A stretch of 38,607 nt of DNA. Source: Caldithrix sp964598255 (GTDB lineage: Bacteria > Calditrichota > Calditrichia > Calditrichales > Calditrichaceae). The DNA lies in the NCBI GenBank assembly GCA_964598255.1, contig CAZRBA010000040.1, positions 1 through 38,607 of the forward strand. Direction: 5' to 3'. Each line of letters starts with the position of its first letter. The stretch's first letter is position 1. The notes beneath the pieces were generated by a model. It had not been told where the DNA came from and made no database searches. It worked only from the letters and a program-made list of their open reading frames with translations. Positions 25,261 to 33,274 of this stretch are shown here, piece by piece. Both the position numbers and the translations under genes were made by a program.

Positions 25261-26625
25261 ATGAAAAAAGTCATTCGTATTGCCAGCGGCCAAGGTTACT
25301 GGGGCGACCGCTTTGACGCCCCGATCGATCAGGTACGCGAAGGCCCGATTGATTACTTGGTTATGGATTATCTGGCCGAGGTAACCATGTCCATCATGCA
25401 AAAACAAAAATCACGTGATCCCAACTTGGGCTATGCCAAAGATTTTGTGCGCCTGATGGAAGAATTATTACCGGATCTCGTACAAAAGAACGTTCGGCTT
25501 ATTACCAATGCCGGTGGGGTGAATCCCATTGCCTGTATGATTGCCATCCGCGACATTGCCGAACGCAAAGGCATTAAGGGGCTGCGCCTGGCCGCCGTGT
25601 ACGGAGATGATATTTTAAATTATCTGGACGGCATGATTGCCTCAGGAAACGCATTGAAAAACATGGAAACCGGAGAAGATATTCGCACCATTCGCGACCA
25701 CATCCGCAGTGCCAATGTCTATTTTGGGGCACGTCCCATTGTGGAAGCTTTGCAACAAGATGCCCAAATTATTATTACCGGCAGGGTAACCGATACCGGT
25801 TTGACCTTAGCACCGATGATTCACGAATTTGGCTGGCATTGGGACGATTGGGACAAGCTGGCTGCCGGAATTGTGGGCGGACATATTAACGAATGCGGGG
25901 CACAAGCCAGCGGAGGAAATTTTTTGGCCGGTTGGAAAGAAGTTCCGAATATGGAACGCATCGGTTTTCCCATTGTAGAAGCGCATCCGGACGGCACGCT
26001 GGTTATCACCAAACACGAATCTTTGGGGGGGTTGGTGGACGAGCGCACCGTAAAAGAACAATTGGTTTACGAATTAGGCGATCCCACCGAATACATCACC
26101 CCGGATGTGGTTGCTGATTTCACTTCAATTCGTTTGCAGCAAATCGGACCGAATCGTGTACGGGTATTTGGAGTAAAGGGCAAACCGTTTACCGAATTTT
26201 ACAAAGTTTCGGTTTCCTACTTTGACGGTTATACGTGTATCGGTCAATTGACCTACGCCTGGCCCGAGGCGTTGGAAAAGGCAAAAAAGGCCGACGAAAT
26301 CGTACGCAAACGCATTGAATATCTCGGTTTACAATTCGATGAAATTCACACCGAATATCTTGGTTACAACGCCTGCCACGGAACAACCGCCCGGCCCATT
26401 GCCGATCCCAACGAGGTGGTTTTCTTAATCGGCGTACGCGGACACAACAAAAAGCATCTGGAAACTTTTGCCAACGAAATTGTGCCTTTAGTGTTAACCG
26501 GGCCACCGGCCGTTACCGGTTTTGGCGGCGGCAGACCGCGCGTACGCGAAGTAATTGCCTACTGGCCCGCCTTATTGCGCAAAGAAGCGGTTTCTCCAAA
26601 GGTTTTAACGATCGATGTGATTTGA
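25261..26625 (+). CDS. AtuA/DUF1446-family protein, large component
   Basis: 454 residues of the acyclic terpene utilisation AtuA family (DUF1446). Conserved blocks include IASGQGYWGDRFDAPI, LITNAGGVNPIACM, ITGRVTDTGLTLAPM and GHINECGAQASGG. AtuA is needed for citronellol/geraniol-type acyclic terpene catabolism in Pseudomonas, but the biochemical reaction of the family is not settled, and many members occur in organisms without that pathway. In longer homologues a roughly 100-residue C-terminal domain is fused; here it is a separate gene at 26923. The ribosome site CAGGAG is strong. The divergent SDR suggests a small acyl/isoprenoid catabolic locus. Confidence 0.87.
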   Translation: MKKVIRIASGQGYWGDRFDAPIDQVREGPIDYLVMDYLAEVTMSIMQKQKSRDPNLGYAKDFVRLMEELLPDLVQKNVRLITNAGGVNPIACMIAIRDIAERKGIKGLRLAAVYGDDILNYLDGMIASGNALKNMETGEDIRTIRDHIRSANVYFGARPIVEALQQDAQIIITGRVTDTGLTLAPMIHEFGWHWDDWDKLAAGIVGGHINECGAQASGGNFLAGWKEVPNMERIGFPIVEAHPDGTLVITKHESLGGLVDERTVKEQLVYELGDPTEYITPDVVADFTSIRLQQIGPNRVRVFGVKGKPFTEFYKVSVSYFDGYTCIGQLTYAWPEALEKAKKADEIVRKRIEYLGLQFDEIHTEYLGYNACHGTTARPIADPNEVVFLIGVRGHNKKHLETFANEIVPLVLTGPPAVTGFGGGRPRVREVIAYWPALLRKEAVSPKVLTIDVI

Positions 26626-26686
26626 ATTTAACTCGGTTTAATAGATGAACACCTATCGTAAAAAACCGACAGCGCATACGGCCCAA

Positions 26687-26839
26687 TCGGATTCGCTTTT
26701 GCGGAATCCGAGAATGTCAACGCGGAATAATCATCAATCGTTCGAATTTGTCCGATCGCAGAATTTCGGAGGGGCCGTTCGTACATTCTGCCCGTTTGCA
26801 AAATATCGTGCCGGAATTCCGCGGTTCGCAATTCCGGCA
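26687..26839. repeat. Array of three hairpins between the two AtuA genes
   Basis: Hairpin 1: TCGGATTCGC (26687-26696) with GCGGAATCCGA (26701-26711), 10 bp with one bulged base and a TTTT loop. Hairpin 2: GCAGAAT (26758-26764) with ATTCTGC (26785-26791), loop 20. Hairpin 3: TGCCGGAATT (26809-26818) with AATTCCGGCA (26830-26839), 10 bp, plus an inner 3-bp stem. Hairpins 1 and 3 share GCGGAAT-type arms. No T tracts follow. The 297-base spacer (26626-26922) has no credible gene. Confidence 0.7.
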
Positions 26840-26922
26840 AATCGTGCTTTACAGAAAATTGCATTCCATGGCAAAAAAGGTGTGTTAAAAAGCGAATTAA
26901 CTTAACTTCGGAGAAAAATAAA

Positions 26923-27255
26923 ATGAAAGTACAACTCATCCGACTGGCCCACGGTCGTTCCGGAGACAAAGGCGACACGTCCAATGTGGGCGTTATTGCC
27001 CTTAAACCCGAATATTACGAAATCATTAAACGTGAGGTCACCCCAGAACGCGTCAAGGAACACTTTGGCGACATGGTAAAAGGAGCGGTCGAACGGTTCG
27101 AAATGCCTAATATCGGCGCATTGAATTTTTTGCTGCACAATGCTCTGGGCGGCGGGGGAACCATTACCTTAAAGCATGATGCGCAAGGCAAAACCATGAG
27201 TACGGCCCTGTTACGCATGGAAATCGAAGTGCCTGATGATTTGCTTTCGGACTAA
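26923..27255 (+). CDS. AtuA C-terminal-type small protein
   Basis: 110 residues corresponding to the C-terminal alpha/beta domain found fused to longer AtuA/DUF1446 proteins. Signatures are RLAHGRSGDKGDTSNVGVIA near the N-terminus and NIGALNFLLHNALGGGGTITL in the middle. Stand-alone versions encoded just after the large component are common, so the two chains likely assemble. CGGAGAAA provides the ribosome site. It lies 297 bases after the large-component gene with three hairpins in between, which is unusually far for partners in one complex. Confidence 0.87.
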   Translation: MKVQLIRLAHGRSGDKGDTSNVGVIALKPEYYEIIKREVTPERVKEHFGDMVKGAVERFEMPNIGALNFLLHNALGGGGTITLKHDAQGKTMSTALLRMEIEVPDDLLSD

Positions 27256-27347
27256 CCACATGATGGTAGCGATTTTACCAAGCAAAACGCATACGCCTTA
27301 AAAACATCAGACTAATTTAAAATTGATTTCCGCCGATATTATGAAAT

Positions 27348-27403
27348 CATGAGCTGCCTTGCCGGTGGCGCATGTAATATAACGATCACCCATTGGGGTG
27401 ATC
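27348..27403 (+). promoter_or_regulatory. Structured leader with SD-sequestering hairpin
   Basis: Hairpin A: 27348-27358 with 27364-27374, CATG/CATG plus GCTGCC/GGTGGC with two wobbles and one mismatch, loop TTGCC. Hairpin B: GATCACCC (27384-27391) with GGGTGATC (27396-27403), perfect 8 bp, loop ATTG. The right arm with the loop G reads GGGGTGATC, a near-perfect complement of the 16S 3' tail, placed correctly for the ATG at 27405; the left arm mimics the anti-SD sequence. The hairpin would therefore hide the ribosome site. Confidence 0.5.
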
Positions 27404-27404
27404 T

Positions 27405-27476
27405 ATGGCAAAAAACCAAAGAATGATTCGTAACTTATTCCGTAGAAATCCAAAAAAGGGAAAAAGGAGAACGTAG
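27405..27476 (+). CDS. Putative 23-aa basic leader peptide
   Basis: ATG 27405 to TAG 27474-27476 encodes MAKNQRMIRNLFRRNPKKGK followed by RRT, with 10 of 23 residues Lys or Arg. A GGGGTGATC Shine-Dalgarno sequence lies at ideal spacing but inside a perfect hairpin. The TAG directly abuts the ATG of the lipoprotein gene, and the lipoprotein's own ribosome site (AAAGGAGA) lies in the last codons, so translation of the two ORFs would be coupled. It could be a leader peptide, a tiny functional peptide, or chance coding of a purine-rich leader. I know no homologue. Confidence 0.4.
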   Translation: MAKNQRMIRNLFRRNPKKGKRRT

Positions 27477-28436
27477 ATGATACGTATTGTGTCCGTTCTT
27501 ATTTTTTTAATGTTATTTGCAGCTTCCTGTACACTCCCCGAGCCCCAGGACATTACGCCTCCGGTGGTAGCGGTTATTTACCCTTACGAGGGAGCCGTAG
27601 TATCCGATAACATCCAAATTAACATTCAGGCTTCGGATAATCAGGACTTAGGTTCGGTTTGGTGCTACGTTGATGGTCAGGAAGTGGGTCGTGTTAGCAA
27701 AGCCCCCTATTTAATTCCTCTGAATATTGCCAATTACGAAAAAAAGATTACCCACGTGCTGGTTGCAGCGGCCGAAGATAAAGACGGAAACATAGGGTAT
27801 TCCGCAAATATTAATTTTGTCATTGCCGATAGCAAAGATATTGTAGACCCTACGGTAGCAATTTTAAATCCGCAAAACGGACAGGTTGTAGAGGGTATTG
27901 TCAATGTCGTTGCAGAAGCCAAAGACGATCGTTCCGTACAAAAAGTGCGTTTTTTTATTGACGGCCTACTAAAAGATTCCACTTCTTCTTACCCGTACAT
28001 GTTTAACTGGAACACGGCAGGTTATTCGGATTCCACTGCGCATACACTGTATGCGGAGGCCATTGACGGCGGGAATAACAATGCCTTTTCTCCGGTTGTT
28101 ACGGTTACCGTATACCGCCGCACCGGGCCGACCGCGGATAATGTTGCGCCCAGGGCTTTATTTCTCTATCCAATCGGCGGCGAGGTACTTACGGGAAACG
28201 TGCAAGTTTCGGTTGATTTACAGGATAATGTAGGGGTGAGCCAAGCTGAATTTTTCGTAGACGGACAGTTGACCAATAGCCAGGAGAATCCACAATCGCC
28301 GTGGATTTTTACATGGGACAGCGATCAGGTTGCTGATACTGTGCAAACGCGGCATTCCCTTTATGTAAAGGCGTACGACCAGGCCGGAAATGTGGGAACT
28401 ACGGGTTTGATGATTGTAACCGTAGATCGAAAATAA
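27477..28436 (+). CDS. Lipoprotein with three Ig-like domains
   Basis: 319 residues. A lipoprotein signal peptide ends in the lipobox FAASC (Cys18). Three similar beta-sandwich repeats follow (about 28-118, 120-215 and 222-318). Each opens with a PxVxxxYPxxGxVV strand and contains a V-x-x-x-x-DG motif (VWCYVDGQEVG, VRFFIDGLLKD, AEFFVDGQLTN) and a closing D-x-x-G-N (or D-G-G-N in the second). This is the pattern of bacterial Ig-like domains (Big_7-like) found in cell-surface and carbohydrate-binding proteins. It should be membrane-anchored and extracytoplasmic. The ribosome site AGGAGA is strong. A terminator follows at 28468-28513. The ligand is unknown. Confidence 0.85.
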   Translation: MIRIVSVLIFLMLFAASCTLPEPQDITPPVVAVIYPYEGAVVSDNIQINIQASDNQDLGSVWCYVDGQEVGRVSKAPYLIPLNIANYEKKITHVLVAAAEDKDGNIGYSANINFVIADSKDIVDPTVAILNPQNGQVVEGIVNVVAEAKDDRSVQKVRFFIDGLLKDSTSSYPYMFNWNTAGYSDSTAHTLYAEAIDGGNNNAFSPVVTVTVYRRTGPTADNVAPRALFLYPIGGEVLTGNVQVSVDLQDNVGVSQAEFFVDGQLTNSQENPQSPWIFTWDSDQVADTVQTRHSLYVKAYDQAGNVGTTGLMIVTVDRK

Positions 28437-28467
28437 TAACGCAAAACAAAAACGATTTGTTTACCGC

Positions 28468-28513
28468 GCCCGAAAATTGGTGTACTGATAACCAGTTTTT
28501 CGGGCATTTTATT
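28468..28513 (+). terminator. Terminator after the Ig-like lipoprotein gene
   Basis: GCCCGAAAA (28468-28476) pairs with TTTTCGGGC (28497-28505); an inner TGGT/ACCA stem shortens the loop, and ATTTTATT follows. It sits between convergent genes and may also stop minus-strand transcripts weakly. Confidence 0.75.
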
Positions 28514-28555
28514 AACAAATCAACGATTTTCGAACGGAATGGCCTGCCGGATAAT

Positions 28556-29020
28556 TTAAATAACTCTGCCTTCTTTTTGCGCCTTGCTATCCAACATCGT
28601 GCCAATGCTAAAACCCAAGGCAATGCCTAAAACAATACCCAGGCCCATGTTACCGGAACCCGAGCCAACGGCCACACCCATTGCTACTCCCACGGCCGTC
28701 CAGAGTTCTGCGTTTTGTCCTTTTTCTACCATTCGATGCGCTTTTTGCAAATGCTTGATAATGGCCTTAAGGTTTTTAAAATAGGGTTTGCGTTCCTTTT
28801 TGTCTGCGCCGGACAAGGCAGCCAAGCCACCCACGCATTGTTCGAACAACTCCTTAAAATGGCCACACTGCTCGCACTGATGCGAAAACTCGGCCAAATA
28901 TCTGCCGATGCGGATTAGCCTATCCGCTTTGTAGCGTTTGCGTTGTTTTTCCGTAAAACCTTTGCTCGAATCCTTGATTTCCCGCTCGATTTTTTCGAGC
29001 CAATCATCTTGTTTTTCCAC
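28556..29020 (-). CDS. Small protein with Cys motif and glycine-zipper membrane segment
   Basis: 154 residues from GTG 29020, chosen because GGGAGG stands 5 bases upstream. An ATG at 29140 in the same frame would run the coding sequence through the terminator of the neighbouring gene, so it is rejected. The N-terminal half is charged (EKIEREIKDSSKGFTEKQRKRYK) and contains HQCEQCGHFKELFEQC, a possible metal-binding Cys set. The C-terminal third is a Gly-rich double helix hairpin (AVGVAMGVAVGSGSGNMGLGIVLGIALGFSIGTM; residues shown are spaced by small amino acids), resembling glycine-zipper domains. I do not recognise a family with a known function. It is followed by a convergent lipoprotein gene. 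Confidence 0.65.
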   Translation of the reverse strand: MEKQDDWLEKIEREIKDSSKGFTEKQRKRYKADRLIRIGRYLAEFSHQCEQCGHFKELFEQCVGGLAALSGADKKERKPYFKNLKAIIKHLQKAHRMVEKGQNAELWTAVGVAMGVAVGSGSGNMGLGIVLGIALGFSIGTMLDSKAQKEGRVI

Positions 29021-29093
29021 GATTCCTCCCCCCTGGGTGTACAGTTTGCCATTTTTCACCGTACACAAGATAAGCCAATGTTCGGGGGAAAAC

Positions 29094-29132
29094 AAAAAAA
29101 GCGGCCGAATGCCCCATAATTCATTCGGCCGC
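29094..29132 (-). terminator. Rho-independent terminator of the Cys/Met PLP enzyme gene
   Basis: On the minus strand GCGGCCGAATG (29132-29122) pairs perfectly over 11 bp with CATTCGGCCGC (29111-29101), loop of 10, followed by seven Ts. It lies 39 bases past the enzyme's stop codon. Confidence 0.95.
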
Positions 29133-29171
29133 TTACACAAACAAGCAAATATGGGCAGAGATTTATTGCCG

Positions 29172-30359
29172 TTACGGAATGCGGTTCAGAGCCTGATCCA
29201 AATCGGCAATCAATTCGTCCGCATCTTCCACACCCACCGAAAGGCGAACCAAGCCGTCGGTAATATGTGCCTGCAAACGGATTTCTTTGGGCATGATGGC
29301 ATGGGTCATGGTTGCCGGATGTTGGATAAGCGTTTCAACACCGCCTAAGCTTACGGCCAATTGACAAAGTTTAACATGATTCATTACGATTTTACCGCCT
29401 TCGATCCCGCCTTTTACTTCGAAGCTAATCATGCCGCCGGGACATTTCATTTGCTTTTTGGCAATTTCGTATTGCGGATGAGAGGGCAAACCGGGAAAGA
29501 CAACATTTTCTACTTTGGGATGTTTGTCCAAAAATTCGGCAATTTTTTGCGCATTGGCACAATGGCGTTCCATGCGCATGGATAAGGTTTTAATTCCGCG
29601 ATGCACCAAAAAAGCATTCATAGGATCCAAAATACCGCCAAACAAATTAAGGGCACGGCGCAATATCTTAAATTGATCTTCGTTTTTGGTAACAATCATA
29701 CCGCCCACCACATCCGCATGGCCGTTTAAAAATTTGGTTAAACTGTGTACCACAATATCAGCGCCCAAAACCAGCGGTTTTTGCAATACCGGACTGGCAA
29801 ACGTATTATCCACAACCAAAAGCGCATTTTGTGCATGGGCAATTTCGGCCGCACCGGCAATATCGGTTACACATAAAGTGGGGTTGCCCGGTGTTTCCAC
29901 ATAAACAATTTTAGTTTCCGGACGCATGGCATTCTTAATTTCATGCAAATCGGCGGTATCCACAAAACTGGTTTGCACACCGAATTTGGCAAACATATCA
30001 GCTAACAAAGTATTGGTCGGGCCATAAACCGCTTCCGAGCACACCACATGGTCGCCTTGCTTTAAATAAGCGCCAAAAACCGTGTGAATAGCGGCCATAC
30101 CACTGCCGCAGGCCAACCCTTTGTGCCCCTGTTCCAATTGAGCTACCGCGTCTTCCAGCCCCTTTACGGTGGGGTTACCCATGCGGGTGTAAATATAGCC
30201 TTTTTCTTTTCCCGCAAACAAGGCGGTTCCATGATCGGCATCGCGAAATTTAAACGTGGAGGTTTGGTAAATAGGATTGACAACCGCCATATTTTCATTT
30301 TCCGTCATTCCGGCATGAACACTTTTCGTAGCATCGGAATAATCTTTGTTTACAGACAT
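29172..30359 (-). CDS. Cys/Met-metabolism PLP-dependent enzyme (methionine gamma-lyase/cystathionine gamma-synthase type)
   Basis: 395 residues, usual for the family. It uses pyridoxal phosphate bound to Lys209 in VVHSLTKFLNGHADVVGG. Other family blocks are YIYTRMGNPT, LACGSGMAAIHT, VDNTFASP and the C-terminal SLGGVETLIQHPATMTHA. Members cleave or form C-S bonds: methionine gamma-lyase, cystathionine gamma-lyase/synthase or O-acylhomoserine sulfhydrylase. The residue after YG (YGPT) is Pro114, where methionine gamma-lyases have Cys, so that activity is less certain. AGGAG lies 7 bases before the ATG. It is divergent from the acylase gene and has its own terminator. Sequence alone does not settle the substrate. 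Confidence 0.88.
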   Translation of the reverse strand: MSVNKDYSDATKSVHAGMTENENMAVVNPIYQTSTFKFRDADHGTALFAGKEKGYIYTRMGNPTVKGLEDAVAQLEQGHKGLACGSGMAAIHTVFGAYLKQGDHVVCSEAVYGPTNTLLADMFAKFGVQTSFVDTADLHEIKNAMRPETKIVYVETPGNPTLCVTDIAGAAEIAHAQNALLVVDNTFASPVLQKPLVLGADIVVHSLTKFLNGHADVVGGMIVTKNEDQFKILRRALNLFGGILDPMNAFLVHRGIKTLSMRMERHCANAQKIAEFLDKHPKVENVVFPGLPSHPQYEIAKKQMKCPGGMISFEVKGGIEGGKIVMNHVKLCQLAVSLGGVETLIQHPATMTHAIMPKEIRLQAHITDGLVRLSVGVEDADELIADLDQALNRIP

Positions 30360-30444
30360 TGCTATTCTCCTAATTTTGCAGATTCCAAATGATTTTTTAT
30401 TAACAACTAAATTTAATAAATTCTTTTATCAAATAAAATCCTTT

Positions 30445-30478
30445 GAAGAAATTAATTCGCTAACGAAATTAATTCTTC
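30445..30478. repeat. Overlapping direct/inverted repeat upstream of the acylase gene
   Basis: GAAATTAATTC occurs at 30448-30458 and 30465-30475, a direct repeat with 17-bp period. Because AATTAATT is self-complementary, the flanks GAAGA and TCTTC also make it an imperfect inverted repeat (30445-30459 with 30464-30478, spacer CTAA). Confidence 0.55.
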
Positions 30479-30482
30479 TTTA

Positions 30483-30507
30483 CGAACGAATACTCATTCG
30501 AACGAAG
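30483..30507. promoter_or_regulatory. Candidate operator upstream of the acylase gene
   Basis: CGAACGAAT-ACTC-ATTCGAACGAAG contains the inverted repeat CGAAT/ATTCG around ACTC, flanked by a direct CGAACGAA repeat. Its layout resembles TetR-family operators. It ends 21 bases before the ATG at 30529. Confidence 0.35.
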
Positions 30508-30528
30508 ATAAAAAAGGGGATCATTTCA

Positions 30529-32901
30529 ATGAGCAGAAAAGCAAAAAAGATCACACTTTTAATCGTCGGCAGCCTTTTATTTACTTTGGCACTTATTGCT
30601 CTTTATGGAAACCTGATTTTAAACCGATCATTGCCTCGGGTGCAGGGAAACGTAAATCTGAAAGGATTGCGCCAACAGGTTACAGTGTATCGGGATAGTA
30701 TGGGCGTACCGCAAATTGTCGCCCGTAACGATCACGATGCTTATTTTGCGCTGGGCTATTTGCATGCCGGTGATCGCTTGTTTCAAATCGATCTGACCCG
30801 CAGAGTGGCAGAAGGACGTTTGAGCGAACTGTTCGGACAATTGACATTAAACATGGATCGCCACCAGCGTTTAATCGGGCATTATAGGCTTGCCGAAAAA
30901 TTTATTTCCGCCCTTAGTCCGCAGGATCGCAATCGCTTGCAGGCTTATGTTGACGGCCTGAACACCTACGTTGCCACTTGCCAGACATTGCCATTTGAAT
31001 ACCACTTGCTTAACACCAAATTCGAACCATACACAATCAAAGATTTAATGAGTGTTCTTAGTTTTCAGACTTGGTTTTCTAATGCGCTTTTGAGTTCGGA
31101 CGAATGGTTAGCCAAAGTATTCGATCGCTTCGGAGCGGATACCGCTGCAACCTTAGCCCTGCCTTACCCGACCTGGGCGCCGCTAACTGTACCACAGGAA
31201 CCGGCCCCAAGCGCAGGTTTTACCTCGCTTTTGTACAACACCTATTTTGCCAACGGAGAACTCCCCTTTCGCATGGCACATTCTTCCAATTCGTGGGTCA
31301 TTGCTCCGGAACGCAGTAAAAGCCACCACGCCATGCTGGCCAGCGATCCGCATCTTGAAACGCAGCGCCTGCCCCAATTTTGGTATTTTGTCGGTTTGCA
31401 CATAAAAAATCCGCAAGTAAACGTACTGGGCATTACAACGCCAGGATTGCCATTTGTCGTAATGGGACACAACGGAAAGGCAGCCTGGGCCTTTACGGTA
31501 GGCGGTATCGATGTTAACGAAGTATATTTGGAAAAAGAAAATCCGAACGACAGCACCGAGTATTTGACTTCGCACGGATGGCAAAAATTCAAAATTTTAA
31601 CCGAGCCCATCAAAATCAAAGGCCGAAAACAACCCGAGCTTTTCCGCATGAAATTCACCGACAACGGTCCCGTTGTTTGGGCATCCGATTCTTTACATCA
31701 TTTGTATTCGTTACATTGGGCCGGGTTCGATATGAATCTCGCGCAAACGGTACGGGCAGCATTTCATTTGCGTCGCATCCGTCAATACGACGATTTTCGC
31801 CGGACGGTAACCCGCTTTGGCGCCTTGGATGCCAACTGGACCTATGCCGATATCAACGGAAATATTGGCTATCAACTGGGGACGCCTATTCCCGTACGGG
31901 CAAAGTCGGTTTTCAAATTGCCCGTTCCCGGTTGGATCGATTCGCTAAAATGGCGCGGGTTTCACCCGTTGGACCAAACTCCGCATAGCTTAAATCCCGC
32001 CCGGGGTTGGCTGGCAACCAGCAACAACAAACAAGACGATATCCATTTGCCTTATCGTTTATTCGGAAAATTTGCCGCCGATCGTATTTTACGCATTACC
32101 GAGCTACTTAAAAGTAAATCGATTTTCTCTTTCGAAGATATGAAACGGTTTCAAACGGATCGTACGGATCGCTTTTTACAACACTGGCAACCGATTTTAA
32201 GCGCACTTTTGAAAGAACGGGGCGATTTACACGCTGCAAAATTGATTGAACATTGGAATGGCGATGCCAGCGCCAAATCGAAACCGGTGGCCTTGGTTAT
32301 CCTGTTTAAAAACCGCCTGCGTCATCTGATTTTTGACGATCAGTTGGGTAAAATTGCAGATAAGCTTTCGGATGAGGACCTGTTGGCAATTTACCAAAAC
32401 GGACCTTCGTTTTGGTTTGACAATGTAAAAACGAAACACACAATCGAAACAAAACACCAAATTGCCTTGACTGCGGTTGATCAGGCATTAAAACTCTGGG
32501 ACCGACAAAGCTGGGGAGAATTGCAATCGTTTACCATGGCCCACCCAATGGCCAAAGTTCCGATTATCGGGTCTGTGTTAGGTCTTAAAAAAGGGCCGTT
32601 TGCCTGGGGCGGAACGCCCGGTACTTTAAATGCCTCGTTTTACCAAGAAGACAAACACCGTCCCGGACACTTTCGTTCGATTGTCGGTCCGAGCTGGCGG
32701 TTTGTAATCGATTTTGCCAATCCGGACGGGGCGCAATTTGTAATTCCCGCGGGAGAATCGGGCAACCCCAAAAGTCCGTTTTTTATGAATTTTTTCGCGT
32801 GGTGGAAAAGTGGAAAACGCTGGAACGTACCGCTTTCGCTCCCGGCTGTTAAAAAGAAGGCTAAATTTACATTATTGTTAACCCCCGAAGAAAACAACTA
32901 A
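30529..32901 (+). CDS. Penicillin-acylase-family Ntn hydrolase, membrane-anchored
   Basis: 790 residues from ATG 30529, chosen because AAGGGG precedes it and it yields an N-terminal anchor (KKITLLIVGSLLFTLALIALYGNL); the frame is open further upstream but without a ribosome site. The alpha part contains YRDSMGVPQIVARNDHDAYFALGYLHAGDRLFQIDL. The autocatalytic junction is at HSSNSWVIAP, with Ser253 as the expected new N-terminal nucleophile. The beta part has SDPHLETQRLPQFWYFVGLH and GHNGKAAWAFTVGGIDVNEVYLE. Relatives cleave amide bonds of beta-lactams, acyl-homoserine lactones or other N-acyl compounds in the periplasm. A terminator follows at 32915-32944. The substrate is not predictable here. 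Confidence 0.88.
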   Translation: MSRKAKKITLLIVGSLLFTLALIALYGNLILNRSLPRVQGNVNLKGLRQQVTVYRDSMGVPQIVARNDHDAYFALGYLHAGDRLFQIDLTRRVAEGRLSELFGQLTLNMDRHQRLIGHYRLAEKFISALSPQDRNRLQAYVDGLNTYVATCQTLPFEYHLLNTKFEPYTIKDLMSVLSFQTWFSNALLSSDEWLAKVFDRFGADTAATLALPYPTWAPLTVPQEPAPSAGFTSLLYNTYFANGELPFRMAHSSNSWVIAPERSKSHHAMLASDPHLETQRLPQFWYFVGLHIKNPQVNVLGITTPGLPFVVMGHNGKAAWAFTVGGIDVNEVYLEKENPNDSTEYLTSHGWQKFKILTEPIKIKGRKQPELFRMKFTDNGPVVWASDSLHHLYSLHWAGFDMNLAQTVRAAFHLRRIRQYDDFRRTVTRFGALDANWTYADINGNIGYQLGTPIPVRAKSVFKLPVPGWIDSLKWRGFHPLDQTPHSLNPARGWLATSNNKQDDIHLPYRLFGKFAADRILRITELLKSKSIFSFEDMKRFQTDRTDRFLQHWQPILSALLKERGDLHAAKLIEHWNGDASAKSKPVALVILFKNRLRHLIFDDQLGKIADKLSDEDLLAIYQNGPSFWFDNVKTKHTIETKHQIALTAVDQALKLWDRQSWGELQSFTMAHPMAKVPIIGSVLGLKKGPFAWGGTPGTLNASFYQEDKHRPGHFRSIVGPSWRFVIDFANPDGAQFVIPAGESGNPKSPFFMNFFAWWKSGKRWNVPLSLPAVKKKAKFTLLLTPEENN

Positions 32902-32914
32902 AAAAATTGAAAAC

Positions 32915-32944
32915 GCCGGTTAAAAACAAACCGGCATTTTTTTT
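32915..32944 (+). terminator. Rho-independent terminator after the acylase gene
   Basis: GCCGGTT (32915-32921) and AACCGGC (32929-32935) form a 7-bp stem with an A-rich loop, followed by ATTTTTTTT. The opposite strand is also T-rich after the stem, so it may be bidirectional. Confidence 0.88.
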
Positions 32945-33274
32945 CGATTATTTTGATTTTGCCAACGGGAAAAGGCGCTTTCTTTTTTGCTGGCACTTAC
33001 ATTTGTAAGCCGGATGCATTTTTTGCAATCTCTGGTTAGCAGCATGTGATAAAACAAGCCTATCGTTTTCCAGCGGGTTTTATGTGAGGCGCTTTTTTGC
33101 TTGCTTAAAAAACAGCACAAAATTTTTACAAAAAACAAAATCCGGCTATACCGTACCGCAAAAAACGTTCGCTTCATTAAGCGATATACGGATTATCCGC
33201 TAATAGAAATATTCATTTTTTGCCATTTTTACGTACGGCTTATTGCTGAGACAATTTACAACAAATGTTAAGAA
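32945..33274. other. Convergent intergenic region
   Basis: 330 bases between the acylase terminator and the small ORF behind the SQR-like gene. It contains the minus-strand terminator at 33160-33184. An 85-codon minus-strand ORF (32920-33177) overlaps both terminators and lacks a ribosome site, so I do not call it. Nothing else is visible. Confidence 0.55.
33160..33184 (-). terminator. Terminator of the SQR-like gene and small ORF
   Basis: On the minus strand TCGCTT (33184-33179) pairs with AAGCGA (33174-33169) across AATG, followed by ACG and six Ts. It lies about 90 bases past the small ORF. Confidence 0.65.

Noticed and set aside
26645..26905. 86-codon plus-strand ORF in the AtuA spacer
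   Set aside because: It runs through three strong hairpins, lacks a ribosome site and has no recognisable domain.
30346..30528. Upstream in-frame extension of the acylase gene by 61 codons
   Set aside because: There is no ribosome site, it runs through the intergenic repeat cluster, and it overlaps the divergent gene's 5' end; ATG 30529 gives a proper membrane anchor.
32920..33177. 85-codon minus-strand ORF with a CKKC motif
   Set aside because: It overlaps two terminators, has no ribosome site, and its start codon lies in a terminator stem.
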